DNA from: Psychromonas sp. psych-6C06
GTDB lineage: Bacteria > Pseudomonadota > Gammaproteobacteria > Enterobacterales > Psychromonadaceae
Length of the DNA stretch: 64,000 bases
Assembly: GCF_002835465.1 (NCBI RefSeq)
Contig: NZ_PIZM01000001.1
Coordinates: 372,001 to 436,000, forward strand
Direction: 5' to 3'
Shown in pieces: positions 16,271 to 26,418 of the stretch. The position numbers and the translations under genes were made by a program. The notes under the pieces are model-generated. The model did no database searches and was not told where the DNA came from. It was given only the letters and a program-made list of their open reading frames with translations. Position 1 is the stretch's first letter, and every line of letters begins with the position of its first letter.

Positions 16271-18055
16271 ATGAAATCTAAACTTACCTTGGTCTCTGCT
16301 TCATTAGCTATGCTGATGACCAGCAATAGCTGGGCACAAGATGCTTATTATAATATTGAAGAGATTAAAGTTTATGCGGATGGCGCAAACTATGGTCCGT
16401 ACCCCGTTGCAATGTCTGAAGATGAGGCATTTATCGCGACTCATTCTATGAAGGCATCACTTTCTACTAATATCGATATTGGCTTACCTTATACCTTTAA
16501 TCGAGAGTGCCAATATGATGATATTCTTTGTGAGTTTGTCTTTTATGGCAGTGAGTCTGCAGGACAGTTAAGCTATGAGAATGCATATCAAGCTTGGCGT
16601 AATGCACAAGCAAATGCATCAACTGGTTATAGCAGTTATATGTTTGCCAATACTCTTCTAGATGGAAGTGATACTGCACAAACACCATTTTTACCGAGTG
16701 ATAGTGTCGATGTCAAAGTGACTGATGTAACGAACGAAATCAACGGTGACCGTTTTACTGTAGGATATGCTTCTGCGCCTTATAGTGGACAAAACCGTGA
16801 ATTTGTTCGTCGCGCTTATATACAGTCTATATATGGTGAGGTAAGCGAATTACTACCTGAATTTACCGAAGCAGGTGGTTTTAGTAGTGCTTATAAAATT
16901 CAAGAAGTTACTTATAAAACTGGTGATCCACAAATACTTATAATTGGCGCTAGCAGTGTCTCATATGCGAAAAATGATTCTGACTACTTCCTTGATTGTT
17001 ATTTTAGTGATGAAGATGATAATCGCTTCAATATTAATGATCTAGTACGTTGTCCTGGCTTTGATACACAGGCTTGGGCGTGGAATGTTACTGATTTGCA
17101 ACTTGGAGGTGAGATATCTGGCAAGCCACTAGCTACATCTTGGTTATCTGATCGTAAAAATAGTTTAACGTTTAGTGCGCATGCCTTTGATATAAACAAA
17201 AATGGTGTTGCTGTTGGTGCTTCAACTTTTGAATATAGCAGCAATAGTGAAGGTGCTCGTCAACGAGCTATTATTATGAACCCGACTGATAACGGTGAAT
17301 ATGGATTTCCCGTTGAAATAGTGGCTGCAACCAATGATATCGAAGACCAAGATGATTTAATTTATAATACTTGGGCGCTTAATATATCTGATGCTGGGCT
17401 TGTGACAGGTAATAGAGAGTATGCAACAGCGAAAGGGCGAAATAAAGCCACAGAGTTTTTTGTACATGACAGCATTAATAACGTTGCTAAGTTTCCATTA
17501 AAGGATAAAAAAGTATCAACATCTCAGCAACGCCTTGAAAATAATGGTAGTTATTTTATTTCTAAAAGTGGCGCAAACAGCCAAGCTTATGCTGCCAATG
17601 AAGCAGGTTGGATTGTTGGCGAGGTAGATGATTATGATCAAGTGGATCCTGTATATGGAGGGAGTCCGCGAAGCCAAACAGCATTCTTATTTGATAGTAA
17701 CAAAAATCAAGCTTGGTTAATGAATGATCTAATTTGTAAACAAATTGACGGTGTCGTTGAGTCTCCTTTATACAGAATAAGAAGTGCACGAGTCATTAGT
17801 GATAAGGGCGTTGTTTTAGCCGAAGGCTTTAAATATGACACTCCTGAAGATTACAAAAATAAAACTAATGCAATACCGGCTGCTTTTAAATTAACACCTA
17901 ATACAGTGGGCATTGCACCTGATGATAGTCCAAATTGTTGGGAATCTTCTTTATTTAAGGAAGTCGATGAACCCTATGAAAGGCAAGGTGGGGCGACGTT
18001 TTGGTTATGGCTTCTTGCCATGCCAGTATTGTTTATTCGTCGTTATAAACGATAA
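16271..18055 (+). CDS. DUF3466 family surface protein with GlyGly-CTERM-like tail
   Basis: 594 residues. Signal peptide at the N-terminus (hydrophobic to about residue 22, cleavage likely after SWA). The body is rich in Asp, Asn, Tyr and Ser and contains several repeated phrases of the type 'GVAVGAST', 'GLVTGNRE', 'GWIVGEVD', typical of the DUF3466 beta-rich repeats. The C-terminus has GG, a hydrophobic stretch (FWLWLLAMPVLFI) and RRYKR, the layout of a GlyGly-CTERM sorting signal processed by rhombosortase, which implies type II secretion and surface anchoring. It starts 6 bp after uup and ends at a terminator. Function unknown; family call fairly sure. Confidence 0.85.
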   Translation: MKSKLTLVSASLAMLMTSNSWAQDAYYNIEEIKVYADGANYGPYPVAMSEDEAFIATHSMKASLSTNIDIGLPYTFNRECQYDDILCEFVFYGSESAGQLSYENAYQAWRNAQANASTGYSSYMFANTLLDGSDTAQTPFLPSDSVDVKVTDVTNEINGDRFTVGYASAPYSGQNREFVRRAYIQSIYGEVSELLPEFTEAGGFSSAYKIQEVTYKTGDPQILIIGASSVSYAKNDSDYFLDCYFSDEDDNRFNINDLVRCPGFDTQAWAWNVTDLQLGGEISGKPLATSWLSDRKNSLTFSAHAFDINKNGVAVGASTFEYSSNSEGARQRAIIMNPTDNGEYGFPVEIVAATNDIEDQDDLIYNTWALNISDAGLVTGNREYATAKGRNKATEFFVHDSINNVAKFPLKDKKVSTSQQRLENNGSYFISKSGANSQAYAANEAGWIVGEVDDYDQVDPVYGGSPRSQTAFLFDSNKNQAWLMNDLICKQIDGVVESPLYRIRSARVISDKGVVLAEGFKYDTPEDYKNKTNAIPAAFKLTPNTVGIAPDDSPNCWESSLFKEVDEPYERQGGATFWLWLLAMPVLFIRRYKR

Positions 18056-18072
18056 ATACTAAATGTTTCCTC

Positions 18073-18113
18073 AAAAGGTCCGCTAGTTTTACTTTCGGGC
18101 CTTTTTTTTCAAA
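18073..18113 (+). terminator. Terminator after the DUF3466 gene
   Basis: Stem AAAAGGTCCG / CGGGCCTTTT (one G-T pair) with a 13-base loop, followed by TTTTTT. Confidence 0.9.
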
Positions 18114-18123
18114 TTAATTTCAC

Positions 18124-18141
18124 ATGTCATTAAAGTGTCAC
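18124..18141 (+). promoter_or_regulatory. Pho box upstream of pstS
   Basis: ATGTCAT-TAAA-GTGTCAC: two 7-mers close to CTGTCAT separated by four A/T bases, the PhoB-binding layout. A CATATT at 18152-18157 is at a suitable distance to be the -10 element, so the box takes the place of the -35 region. Predicts induction by phosphate starvation. Confidence 0.75.
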
Positions 18142-18246
18142 ACAAAGTGGGCATATTAGTCACATCGCCAAGGGGTGAACCAATTCTTATTAACAGATTG
18201 ATAAGATAATTATTCAAATTACATTACTATCTACATGGAGTTTTAG

Positions 18247-19209
18247 ATGAAACTTAAAACATTAGCTGCAGCTATGACACTTAGCGCATCATTATTCACT
18301 GTTGCAACTTCTGCTCAAGCAGGCTCACTACCAACTTACGAAAAAGTAAGTGGCATCTCAGGAAATCTTTCTTCTGTAGGTTCTGATACATTAGCGAACA
18401 TGATGACATTTTGGGCTGAAGAGTTTAAAACAAACTACCCAAATATCAACATCCAAATTCAAGCTGCTGGCTCATCTACTGCGCCACCATCTTTAACTGA
18501 AGGTACTTCACAGTTTGGTCCAATGAGCCGTAAAATGAAGTCTAAAGAGATTGAAGCATTTGAAAAACGCTACGGTTACAAACCAACTGCAGTACGCGTT
18601 GCAATCGATGCACTTGCTGTTTTTGTTAACAAAGATAACCCAATTGAAGGTCTAAGCATTAAGCAAGTTGATGCGATTTTCTCGGCAACACAAAAATGTG
18701 GTAACGATAAAAATGCAACACGATGGGCTGATGTTGGCTTAACAGGTAGCTGGTCAGGTAAAGATATCCAACTATTTGGTCGTAACTCAGTATCGGGTAC
18801 ATACGGTTACTTTAAGAAAAAAGCATTATGTAAAGGTGACTTTAAAAACAGCGTAAATGAGCAGCCAGGTTCAGCGTCAGTTGTACAATCAGTTGCTTCT
18901 TCACTGAACTCTATTGGTTACTCTGGTATCGGTTATAAAGTAGCTGGTGTTAAAGCGGTTGCGCTTTCTAAGAAAGGTGGTCCATTCATCGAAGCATCAA
19001 TGGATAACGCAATCTCTGGTAAATACCCATTATCACGTTTCCTATACGTTTACGTGAATAAGCACCCAAACAAGCCACTTTCTCCATTACAAGCTGAATT
19101 CTTAAGAATGGTTCTTTCTGAGCAAGGTCAAGCTATCGTAAAGAAAGATGGTTACATTCCACTTCCAAGCAAAGTGGCAATGAAAGAGCTAGCTAAACTA
19201 GGTCTTTAA
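18247..19209 (+). CDS. pstS: Phosphate ABC transporter periplasmic binding protein PstS
   Basis: 320 residues, with a clear signal peptide (cleavage after SAQA near 25). The mature part shows [19 protein letters not shown], the phosphate-binding [11 protein letters not shown] and GPMSRKM, and [17 protein letters not shown]. This matches the PstS/SphX type of marine gammaproteobacteria. No pstC, pstA, pstB or phoU adjoins it: it is a single gene between two terminators. A Pho box upstream predicts PhoB control. Phosphate is the likely ligand, from the family and the box. Confidence 0.9.
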   Translation: MKLKTLAAAMTLSASLFTVATSAQAGSLPTYEKVSGISGNLSSVGSDTLANMMTFWAEEFKTNYPNINIQIQAAGSSTAPPSLTEGTSQFGPMSRKMKSKEIEAFEKRYGYKPTAVRVAIDALAVFVNKDNPIEGLSIKQVDAIFSATQKCGNDKNATRWADVGLTGSWSGKDIQLFGRNSVSGTYGYFKKKALCKGDFKNSVNEQPGSASVVQSVASSLNSIGYSGIGYKVAGVKAVALSKKGGPFIEASMDNAISGKYPLSRFLYVYVNKHPNKPLSPLQAEFLRMVLSEQGQAIVKKDGYIPLPSKVAMKELAKLGL

Positions 19210-19233
19210 GTTTAAAAATTAATCCTTACTATG

Positions 19234-19262
19234 AAAACAGCGCTTAGGCGCTGTTTTTTTTT
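19234..19262 (+). terminator. Terminator after pstS
   Basis: Ten-base perfect stem AAAACAGCGC / GCGCTGTTTT, loop TTAG, then TTTTT. Confidence 0.93.
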
Positions 19263-19339
19263 ACTAAAAAAATAGCTCCTTCGCTAAGCCTCTGTATACT
19301 AAAATATAAATTATTATTCATGGTTTAAGGTAGGTGCTT

Positions 19340-22300
19340 GTGTTTCAAGTTTATCACTCTAATCAGCTTTCTCTTTTAAAAGACCTTTTAGTTGCTTTAA
19401 TGCAACAATCGCCTCTTGAAAACCCCTTTGATAATGAGACTGTTTTAGTACAAAGTCCAGGAATGGCACAGTGGCTTCAGTTAGAGATTGCCAGTTCAAC
19501 CGGGGTTGCTGCTAATATCGATTTTCCATTGCCAGCGAGTTTTATTTGGCAGCAGTTTATCCACCTCCTGCAGGATGTACCTGAGAGTAGCCCATTTAAT
19601 AAATTGTCCATGACGTGGCATATTATGCAGCTATTACCTGAATGCTTAGCTGATCCTGATTTTAATGCGTTACAACATTATCTTGAGCAGGACGATGAAG
19701 GACGTAAGCGCTTTCAATTAAGTGAAAAAATAGCCGATATTTTTGACCAATATTTAGTTTATCGTCCGGAGTGGATCGACCGTTGGGATGAAACAGATGA
19801 ACTGGATATTAGTGCCTGGCATAGTGAACATCCAGATGCGATACCATTATGGATTGATGGGCAACGCTGGCAAGCAAAATTGTGGAAAAAGCTCAGCCAA
19901 GCAATCGAGAAGAATTTCAGTGCTCAGGGTAAGGCGTATCACCGAGCAGGGTTATATAAAGCTTTTTTGAAACAGCTTGAAAACAGCGCACAACTTCATC
20001 ATTTGCCCAAACGTATTTTTGTTTTTGGTATTTCAGCGTTACCTGAGTCATATCTGCAAGCCTTATTAGGGCTTTCCAAGCATTGTGATGTGCACTTCTT
20101 ACTGAGTAATCCCTGTCGTTATTATTGGGGAGATATTGTTGATCCTAAATTGTTAGCAAAGCGTTTTGCCCTAAGCCGTCAAAAGTTGATGGTGGCAGAG
20201 GGTAAAATTAGTGAGTTAGATGAAACAAGTTGGCAGAAGGATGAGGCACATCGCGAGTGGGCACTTAGCGAAGATGAACAGAGTGAAGTTGGCAACCCTT
20301 TACTCGCTTCGATGGGTAAAATGGGTCGTGACTTTCTTTATCAGTTGTATAGCCTTGAACAAAACGAGATTGATGCTTTTGTCGATATTGAGCGAGATAA
20401 CCTGTTACATCATATTCAAGCGGATATATTAGATCTTAAAGACAGTAGTCAAGCACTCAGCCTGACAGCTAGTAAGCGTATTGTTATTAGCGATAGTGAT
20501 ACATCTCTGAGTGTTCATATCTGCCACAGTATTATGCGGGAAGTGGAAATATTGCATGATAACCTGCTCGCCATGTTCAGCGACGATAGTACCTTAACGC
20601 CTAAAGATATTATCGTCATGGTACCGAATATTGATCAATACGCCCCCTATGTGCAGGCGGTTTTTGCTAACCAAGCGCTACGTAATAGTGAGTCTAATCG
20701 TTATATTCCCTTTACTATTTCCGATGTGAGCGCGCAGCAAGAAAATCCAATATTAGTGAGTTTTTTACAGCTGTTAAAACTAAATCAAAGCCGTTATACC
20801 CGTGAAGATATTCTCGCTTTATTAGAAGTACCGGCCATTTTACATCGTTTTAAACTGCAACAATCCGATTTTGTTCTGTTACAAAAATGGATTAACGAAA
20901 GTGGTATCCGTTGGGGGCTTAATGAAAACAGTAGCACACAATGGGATCTGCCTAAGTTATCGCAAAATAGTTGGTTATTCGGTTTAAAAAGGATGCTTCT
21001 CGGTTATGCGATGGGCGATGAGCTATTTGAAGGCATCTCTCCCTATGATGATGTGCAAGGTTTACAAGGTGAGTTACTTGGGCGTTTCATTGACTTCATT
21101 GATATGTTGGTGCGTCTCGAGCAAAGCTTAAAAGAAAGTTATGATGCTGCGCAATGGCAGGCTTTTATCTATCAATTAATTGATGACTTTTATTTGGAAG
21201 ATGATGACAACAGTGCCATTTTTACTCTCATTCGTGAGCAGTTAGATGATCTTGTGAGTGGCACACAAACAGCGCATTTTTCAGAGCCGATCTCCCTTTT
21301 TGTGTTGTTAGAGTATTTGCAAAACCACTTAACATCACAATCGAGTAGCCAACGCTTTTTAGCAGGGCAAGTTAACTTTTGTACGCTGATGCCAATGCGC
21401 TCTATTCCCTTTAAAGTAGTCTGTTTATTAGGCATGAACGATGGCATTTATCCTCGCAATATTGTGCCAATGGGATTTGATTTGATGGCCGGTCATCGAA
21501 AACGCGGTGACCGTTCGCGTCGTGAAGAGGATCGCTACCTGTTTTTAGAGGCGCTACTTTCTGCACAATCGCAGCTATATATCAGTTATATCGGCCGAGA
21601 CATTAATGATAACAGTGAAAAAATGGCCTCGGTACTGGTGTCTGAGTTGCTTAATTATTGTCAACATAGTTTTGTTTTATCGGATAATATTGATGATGAA
21701 AGTAGCCAAGCAAGTGAGAAACTGATCGCTTCAATCAGTCACTATTATCCGATGCAAAGTTTTAGTGAGCGCTATTACCACGGTAATGTGAAAACCTTTA
21801 ATCCGATCTGGTGGCATGCACTGCATGAGGAGCAAGTGGCACAGGAAGATAAACTACTGTTGTTGCCTTTGGCGGAGCCGTTAATTGAAGTACAACTTTT
21901 GCATCTTAAGCAATTTTTAAAACATCCTTGTAAAACCTTCTTTAATCGTCGTTTAGATATCTTTTTTGAATTAGATAATAACGAATTAGACAATGATGAA
22001 CCCTTTGCATTAGATAATTTGCAACAGTATCACCTCAAGGGGCAGCAGTTTGAAGTCGCTTTAGAAGGGCGCTCGTTAGTTGATCTATTTAAAGAGATCA
22101 AAGCGACGGGGGAATTACCGCTTTCCGAGTTTGCCCCTCTTGCCTTTAATCGAGATCTACAAGCGATGGTTGATCTCGCTGATATCACCATCGGTTATTT
22201 TGTTGGCGAAATTGAAACCGTCAATGTTGACCTTCAATTTGGTGAAAAGCGTTTATTAGGCGAGCTAACTGATCATTGTGAGAATGGCTTAGTACGTATT

Positions 22301-22795
22301 AAAACCGGGGGAATTAGGGGTAAAGAGATATTAAGCTTGTGGCTCGAACATCTTTGCTATTGTATTACCCATGGTGAAAACCTCAACTCGACCTTGCTTG
22401 GTCAAGGTAGTGGTGTATTTTTTGAAGAGGTACCTGCAGATTACGCTTATTTACGTTTAACTGAGTTGATCGAACTATATGAATTAGGGCTACAACAACC
22501 TTTACCCTTTTTCATTCAAAGCGCCTTTGCTTGGTGTACATTTGTAAATTTACAACAGCCCAACTGTTATGTATTAGAGGATATTGATTTTGAAACACGC
22601 GCAGAAGCACAGCAAGCTGCCCTAGATATATTTGCTAATACACGTGGATTTAGCGAGGGAAGCGATCCTTATATCAGCCGTGTTTATGACAATTTAGAGG
22701 ATCATTGGCTCGAATTTGAAAAGATAGCATTTAAAGTGTTTAAACCCATTTTGAGTAATATCAGCGCTATCGAATACAGTGAGGGTGACGCATAA
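19340..22795 (+). CDS. recC: RecBCD subunit RecC
   Basis: About 1151 residues (E. coli 1122). The N-terminus FQVYHSNQLSLL, then VQSPGMAQWLQ and NIDFPLPASFIWQQF, are hallmark RecC sequences. RecC holds inactive helicase and nuclease folds, splits the duplex, and recognises Chi. Two GTG starts are possible: 19334 and 19340. The second is preferred because TAAGGTAGG is better spaced for it. It heads recC-recB-recD without the ptrA gene that lies between recC and recB in E. coli. Its TAA stop overlaps the recB ATG by one base. Confidence 0.95.
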   Translation: MFQVYHSNQLSLLKDLLVALMQQSPLENPFDNETVLVQSPGMAQWLQLEIASSTGVAANIDFPLPASFIWQQFIHLLQDVPESSPFNKLSMTWHIMQLLPECLADPDFNALQHYLEQDDEGRKRFQLSEKIADIFDQYLVYRPEWIDRWDETDELDISAWHSEHPDAIPLWIDGQRWQAKLWKKLSQAIEKNFSAQGKAYHRAGLYKAFLKQLENSAQLHHLPKRIFVFGISALPESYLQALLGLSKHCDVHFLLSNPCRYYWGDIVDPKLLAKRFALSRQKLMVAEGKISELDETSWQKDEAHREWALSEDEQSEVGNPLLASMGKMGRDFLYQLYSLEQNEIDAFVDIERDNLLHHIQADILDLKDSSQALSLTASKRIVISDSDTSLSVHICHSIMREVEILHDNLLAMFSDDSTLTPKDIIVMVPNIDQYAPYVQAVFANQALRNSESNRYIPFTISDVSAQQENPILVSFLQLLKLNQSRYTREDILALLEVPAILHRFKLQQSDFVLLQKWINESGIRWGLNENSSTQWDLPKLSQNSWLFGLKRMLLGYAMGDELFEGISPYDDVQGLQGELLGRFIDFIDMLVRLEQSLKESYDAAQWQAFIYQLIDDFYLEDDDNSAIFTLIREQLDDLVSGTQTAHFSEPISLFVLLEYLQNHLTSQSSSQRFLAGQVNFCTLMPMRSIPFKVVCLLGMNDGIYPRNIVPMGFDLMAGHRKRGDRSRREEDRYLFLEALLSAQSQLYISYIGRDINDNSEKMASVLVSELLNYCQHSFVLSDNIDDESSQASEKLIASISHYYPMQSFSERYYHGNVKTFNPIWWHALHEEQVAQEDKLLLLPLAEPLIEVQLLHLKQFLKHPCKTFFNRRLDIFFELDNNELDNDEPFALDNLQQYHLKGQQFEVALEGRSLVDLFKEIKATGELPLSEFAPLAFNRDLQAMVDLADITIGYFVGEIETVNVDLQFGEKRLLGELTDHCENGLVRIKTGGIRGKEILSLWLEHLCYCITHGENLNSTLLGQGSGVFFEEVPADYAYLRLTELIELYELGLQQPLPFFIQSAFAWCTFVNLQQPNCYVLEDIDFETRAEAQQAALDIFANTRGFSEGSDPYISRVYDNLEDHWLEFEKIAFKVFKPILSNISAIEYSEGDA

Positions 22796-25700
22796 TGCAA
22801 AATACAATAACCATAACACCACAATCATTAGACGCTTTAACCTTCCCTCTTTACGGAATGCGACTGATTGAGGCTTCTGCGGGGACAGGTAAAACCTACA
22901 CCATTGCTAGCTTATTTATTCGCTTACTGCTCGGACACGGTAAAGAAAATAGCCATCAAGCACCGCTGACCGTTGATAAAATATTAGTGGTTACCTTTAC
23001 TGAAGCCGCAACCGCCGAGTTACGTAGCCGTATTCGAGAGCGGATCATCGAAGTGCGCTTAGCGTTTATGAAAGGTGAGAGTAACGATCCCTTTGTTAGT
23101 GCGCTGATACAGGAAAGCGCCGATTTAGCGATCGATATTCGTTTGCTGCGTTTTGCCGAATTACAGATGGATGAAGCATCTATTTATACCATTCATGGTT
23201 TCTGTCAGCGAATGTTGATGCAGAATGCCTTTGAGTCTGGGAGTTTATTTCAACAGAGTCTCTTAGAGGATGATAGCCAATTATTATTACAAGCGACTAA
23301 TGACTTTTGGCGAAGTCACTTTTACGATCTTTCTGTGCCCTTAACCGAGCTTATCTATAGTTACTGGCAACATCCTGAGCAACTTAAAAATGAGTTACGC
23401 AGTTGGTTATCACGTCATGATGTACAGTTTCTTCCTAAGGTTGAAGATTTTGATTTCAAAGCTAAATATGCAAATAGTCTTAGCATTATTGAAAAGCTAA
23501 AGAATAATTGGCTTGAACATGAAGCGGATTATTTCGATATTATTAGCCATTCCGATGTTTCAAAACGAAGCTATACCAAGAAAAACCTACCTAAGTGGTT
23601 AAAGGAAATTTCAGATTGGGCCTTTGTGGAAAGTAGCGCATTAGATTTACCTAAAAACCTGCAAAAATTCTCACAGAAAACCTTAGATGAAAAAACGCCA
23701 AAGGGAGCAACACCAACACACGCAGTATTCACTGAAATAGAGGAGATACTTGCGTTAGATCTATCCATTAAAAATACCATTTTAGTGAAAGCGACCAATT
23801 GGGTACGTGAAAATTTACAGCGTAATAAACAAAGCCAAAGCTTATTAGGTTTTGATGATCTGCTTAATCGTCTTGATGATGCATTGCAAAATTCCCCCGA
23901 TAACGCCTTAGCTGAGCAGGTAAAAGGCAGTTATCCGATTGCATTGATAGATGAATTCCAAGATACCGATCCCGTGCAATATCGTATCTTCCAAACTATT
24001 TATCAGCCATACCATAGTCATGCTGAAAAGAGCGATAATAAAAGTAAGCCAGAGAATCAAGAGACTGAGCTAACGCGTGATTCAGGGCTATTTATGATTG
24101 GCGATCCTAAACAGGCTATCTACAGCTTTCGTGGCGCCGATATTTTTACTTATATGAAAGCGCGTAAAAATGTTAGCGCACATTACAGCTTAGATTATAA
24201 CTATCGTTCATCTCCAGAGATGATCAACGCGGTCAATAGCTTTTTTGAGTTTTGCCCCTCGCCCTTTATTTACGATGAAGATATTCCTTTTATTGCGGTT
24301 AAAGCGCCAGATATTAAACGCAAAAAATTGGTCACTAAAAATTTTAATGATCCCACGCAAACCGCGTTGCAATTTATACACCCTGTTGGGGGGGAAAATG
24401 CCGATGGGTTTAAACAATCAATCACGTTGGCCTGCGTTAATGAGATTAAAAACCTATTAATGTTATCGCAACAAGGTAAGGCATATATACAGGGCAAAGA
24501 GGGGCATAAAAAACCACTTCGCGCTAATGATATTGCGATCTTGGTACGAACTGGTAAAGAGGCTGCTTTAATTCGTAAAGCACTACTTGATGAAAATATT
24601 AACAGCGTGTATCTCTCTTTAAAGGAGAGTGTTTATGCAACGCCACTTGCCAAAGATTTACTTTATATTTTAAAGGCGTGCTTAAACCCTGAAGATGAAC
24701 GCCTATTACGCAGTGCCATTGGCTGTAAATTGTTTGCATTGAGCCCAGTTACCATTCATCAGTTATTAGCGGATACAAAATTATGGGAGCAAAAGATAGC
24801 GCAGTTTTTTGATTATCAAGCGTTATGGAATAAAAGCGGTGTGTTGGTGATGTTACATAAATTGTTTAATGAGCAGGGTATCAATCAACAACTACTTCAA
24901 GATAATAAAGGCGAACGGTTATTAACGGATCTGTTACACCTTACAGAACTATTGCAGAAAAACAGTGTTGAGCACGATGGTGGGTTTGCCCTGTTGCGTT
25001 GGTTTGCTGACCAAGTAACACAGGTTAACAGCGATAATAGTGAACAAAAACAACGATTAGAGAGTGAAAAAGACCTGATTCAGGTGAGTACATTGCATAA
25101 GTCTAAGGGGCTTGAGTACGATATTGTGTTTATGCCCTTTACGGGGCTGTATCAAAAGCCTCGTGATTGCCTTTATCATGATCCTGATAAGCAACATACT
25201 CTTTTTTATGATCTGCAAAATAACAGAGAGCATGTGGCCTTAGCTGAAAAAGAGCAACTTGCGGAAGATCTACGTCTTTTATATGTGGGTTTAACACGCA
25301 GTGTTTATCGCTGTTACATTGGCATTAGTAGTTATAAAACAGGTCGCGTTAAAAATAGCCCACTTGCCAAAAGTGCACTAGGTTATATCTGTTTACAAAC
25401 AGGCAAAGATTTACTTGCGGGTGACACGGCCGGCTTAAATGCACAATTAGAGAAGATGCAAAAGTTAAGCATTAATATATCGGTGCGGACACCGCCAGAA
25501 AGTAATGATGAAGCCTATTCGTTAATCACCACGGATACCACCTTGCAAGCACCTCGGGAATTTAATGGTAAAATCGAGCGTAACTGGTGGATCAGTAGTT
25601 ATTCATCATTATCGCGATTTCATACTGGTAGTCATCAAACTGTGAAAGTCGCCAGTGAAGTCGAACATGATGAGATACAAATCGTGCCTGAGAAAAGTCC

Positions 25701-26418
25701 CTTTAGTTTTCCACGTGGCGCTAAACATGGCTCATTTTTACATCTGCTATTTGAGTTGATTGATTTTAATCATCGAGATAGTGAGCAGTTAAGTGCCATT
25801 ATTGAAGCACAGTTAATAAAACATCTTTATGATGATGTTGAAATTTGGACACCCATCTTAACGCGATGGTTTGAGCAAATTTTAACGTTCCCGCTGAGTG
25901 ATGATTTGTCATTAAGTACATTATTACCAGCAAGTAAAAAAGTTGAAATGCAATTTTTTATCGATATGAAACCACTGCATGCATATCAAGTAAATCAATT
26001 AATCAAACAACATGATCCACTCTCAAAACGTGCCGGTGAATTGCAATTTATTAGTGCACAGGGCTTTTTAAAAGGTTTTATCGACCTTACCTTTGAGTTT
26101 AAAGGGAAATATTATCTCCTCGATTATAAATCCAACTATTTGGGTGATACGCTCAGTGATTATAATCAAACTAATATTGAAAATATGATGATCGAGCATC
26201 GCTATGATTTCCAGTATCAATTATATACCTTAGCGTTACACCGCTTATTACGAAGCCGATTACCTGATTACGATTATGAGTTACATATCGGAGGCGTTTA
26301 TTACACCTTTATTCGTGGCATGCAGGATGATAATCAGTGTGGTGTTTATTTTAATAAACCCAGTTTTGCACTGATTGATGGTCTGGATAAGTTATTTAAT
26401 GGGGAGCAAGCGTTATGA
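22795..26418 (+). CDS. recB: RecBCD subunit RecB (3'-5' helicase and nuclease)
   Basis: 1207 residues (E. coli 1180). SF1A helicase with Walker A EASAGTGKTYTIASL near residue 25, Walker B LIDEFQDTDPVQY near 385, GDPKQAIYSFRGAD, YNYRSSPEM and VSTLHKSKGLEYDIVFMP. The C-terminal nuclease domain carries GFIDLTFEF and LLDYKSN, which supply the catalytic Asp and Lys. It unwinds and degrades double-strand ends and loads RecA after Chi. It overlaps recC by 1 bp and recD by 4 bp (ATGA), so synthesis of the three subunits is coupled. Confidence 0.97.
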   Translation: MQNTITITPQSLDALTFPLYGMRLIEASAGTGKTYTIASLFIRLLLGHGKENSHQAPLTVDKILVVTFTEAATAELRSRIRERIIEVRLAFMKGESNDPFVSALIQESADLAIDIRLLRFAELQMDEASIYTIHGFCQRMLMQNAFESGSLFQQSLLEDDSQLLLQATNDFWRSHFYDLSVPLTELIYSYWQHPEQLKNELRSWLSRHDVQFLPKVEDFDFKAKYANSLSIIEKLKNNWLEHEADYFDIISHSDVSKRSYTKKNLPKWLKEISDWAFVESSALDLPKNLQKFSQKTLDEKTPKGATPTHAVFTEIEEILALDLSIKNTILVKATNWVRENLQRNKQSQSLLGFDDLLNRLDDALQNSPDNALAEQVKGSYPIALIDEFQDTDPVQYRIFQTIYQPYHSHAEKSDNKSKPENQETELTRDSGLFMIGDPKQAIYSFRGADIFTYMKARKNVSAHYSLDYNYRSSPEMINAVNSFFEFCPSPFIYDEDIPFIAVKAPDIKRKKLVTKNFNDPTQTALQFIHPVGGENADGFKQSITLACVNEIKNLLMLSQQGKAYIQGKEGHKKPLRANDIAILVRTGKEAALIRKALLDENINSVYLSLKESVYATPLAKDLLYILKACLNPEDERLLRSAIGCKLFALSPVTIHQLLADTKLWEQKIAQFFDYQALWNKSGVLVMLHKLFNEQGINQQLLQDNKGERLLTDLLHLTELLQKNSVEHDGGFALLRWFADQVTQVNSDNSEQKQRLESEKDLIQVSTLHKSKGLEYDIVFMPFTGLYQKPRDCLYHDPDKQHTLFYDLQNNREHVALAEKEQLAEDLRLLYVGLTRSVYRCYIGISSYKTGRVKNSPLAKSALGYICLQTGKDLLAGDTAGLNAQLEKMQKLSINISVRTPPESNDEAYSLITTDTTLQAPREFNGKIERNWWISSYSSLSRFHTGSHQTVKVASEVEHDEIQIVPEKSPFSFPRGAKHGSFLHLLFELIDFNHRDSEQLSAIIEAQLIKHLYDDVEIWTPILTRWFEQILTFPLSDDLSLSTLLPASKKVEMQFFIDMKPLHAYQVNQLIKQHDPLSKRAGELQFISAQGFLKGFIDLTFEFKGKYYLLDYKSNYLGDTLSDYNQTNIENMMIEHRYDFQYQLYTLALHRLLRSRLPDYDYELHIGGVYYTFIRGMQDDNQCGVYFNKPSFALIDGLDKLFNGEQAL

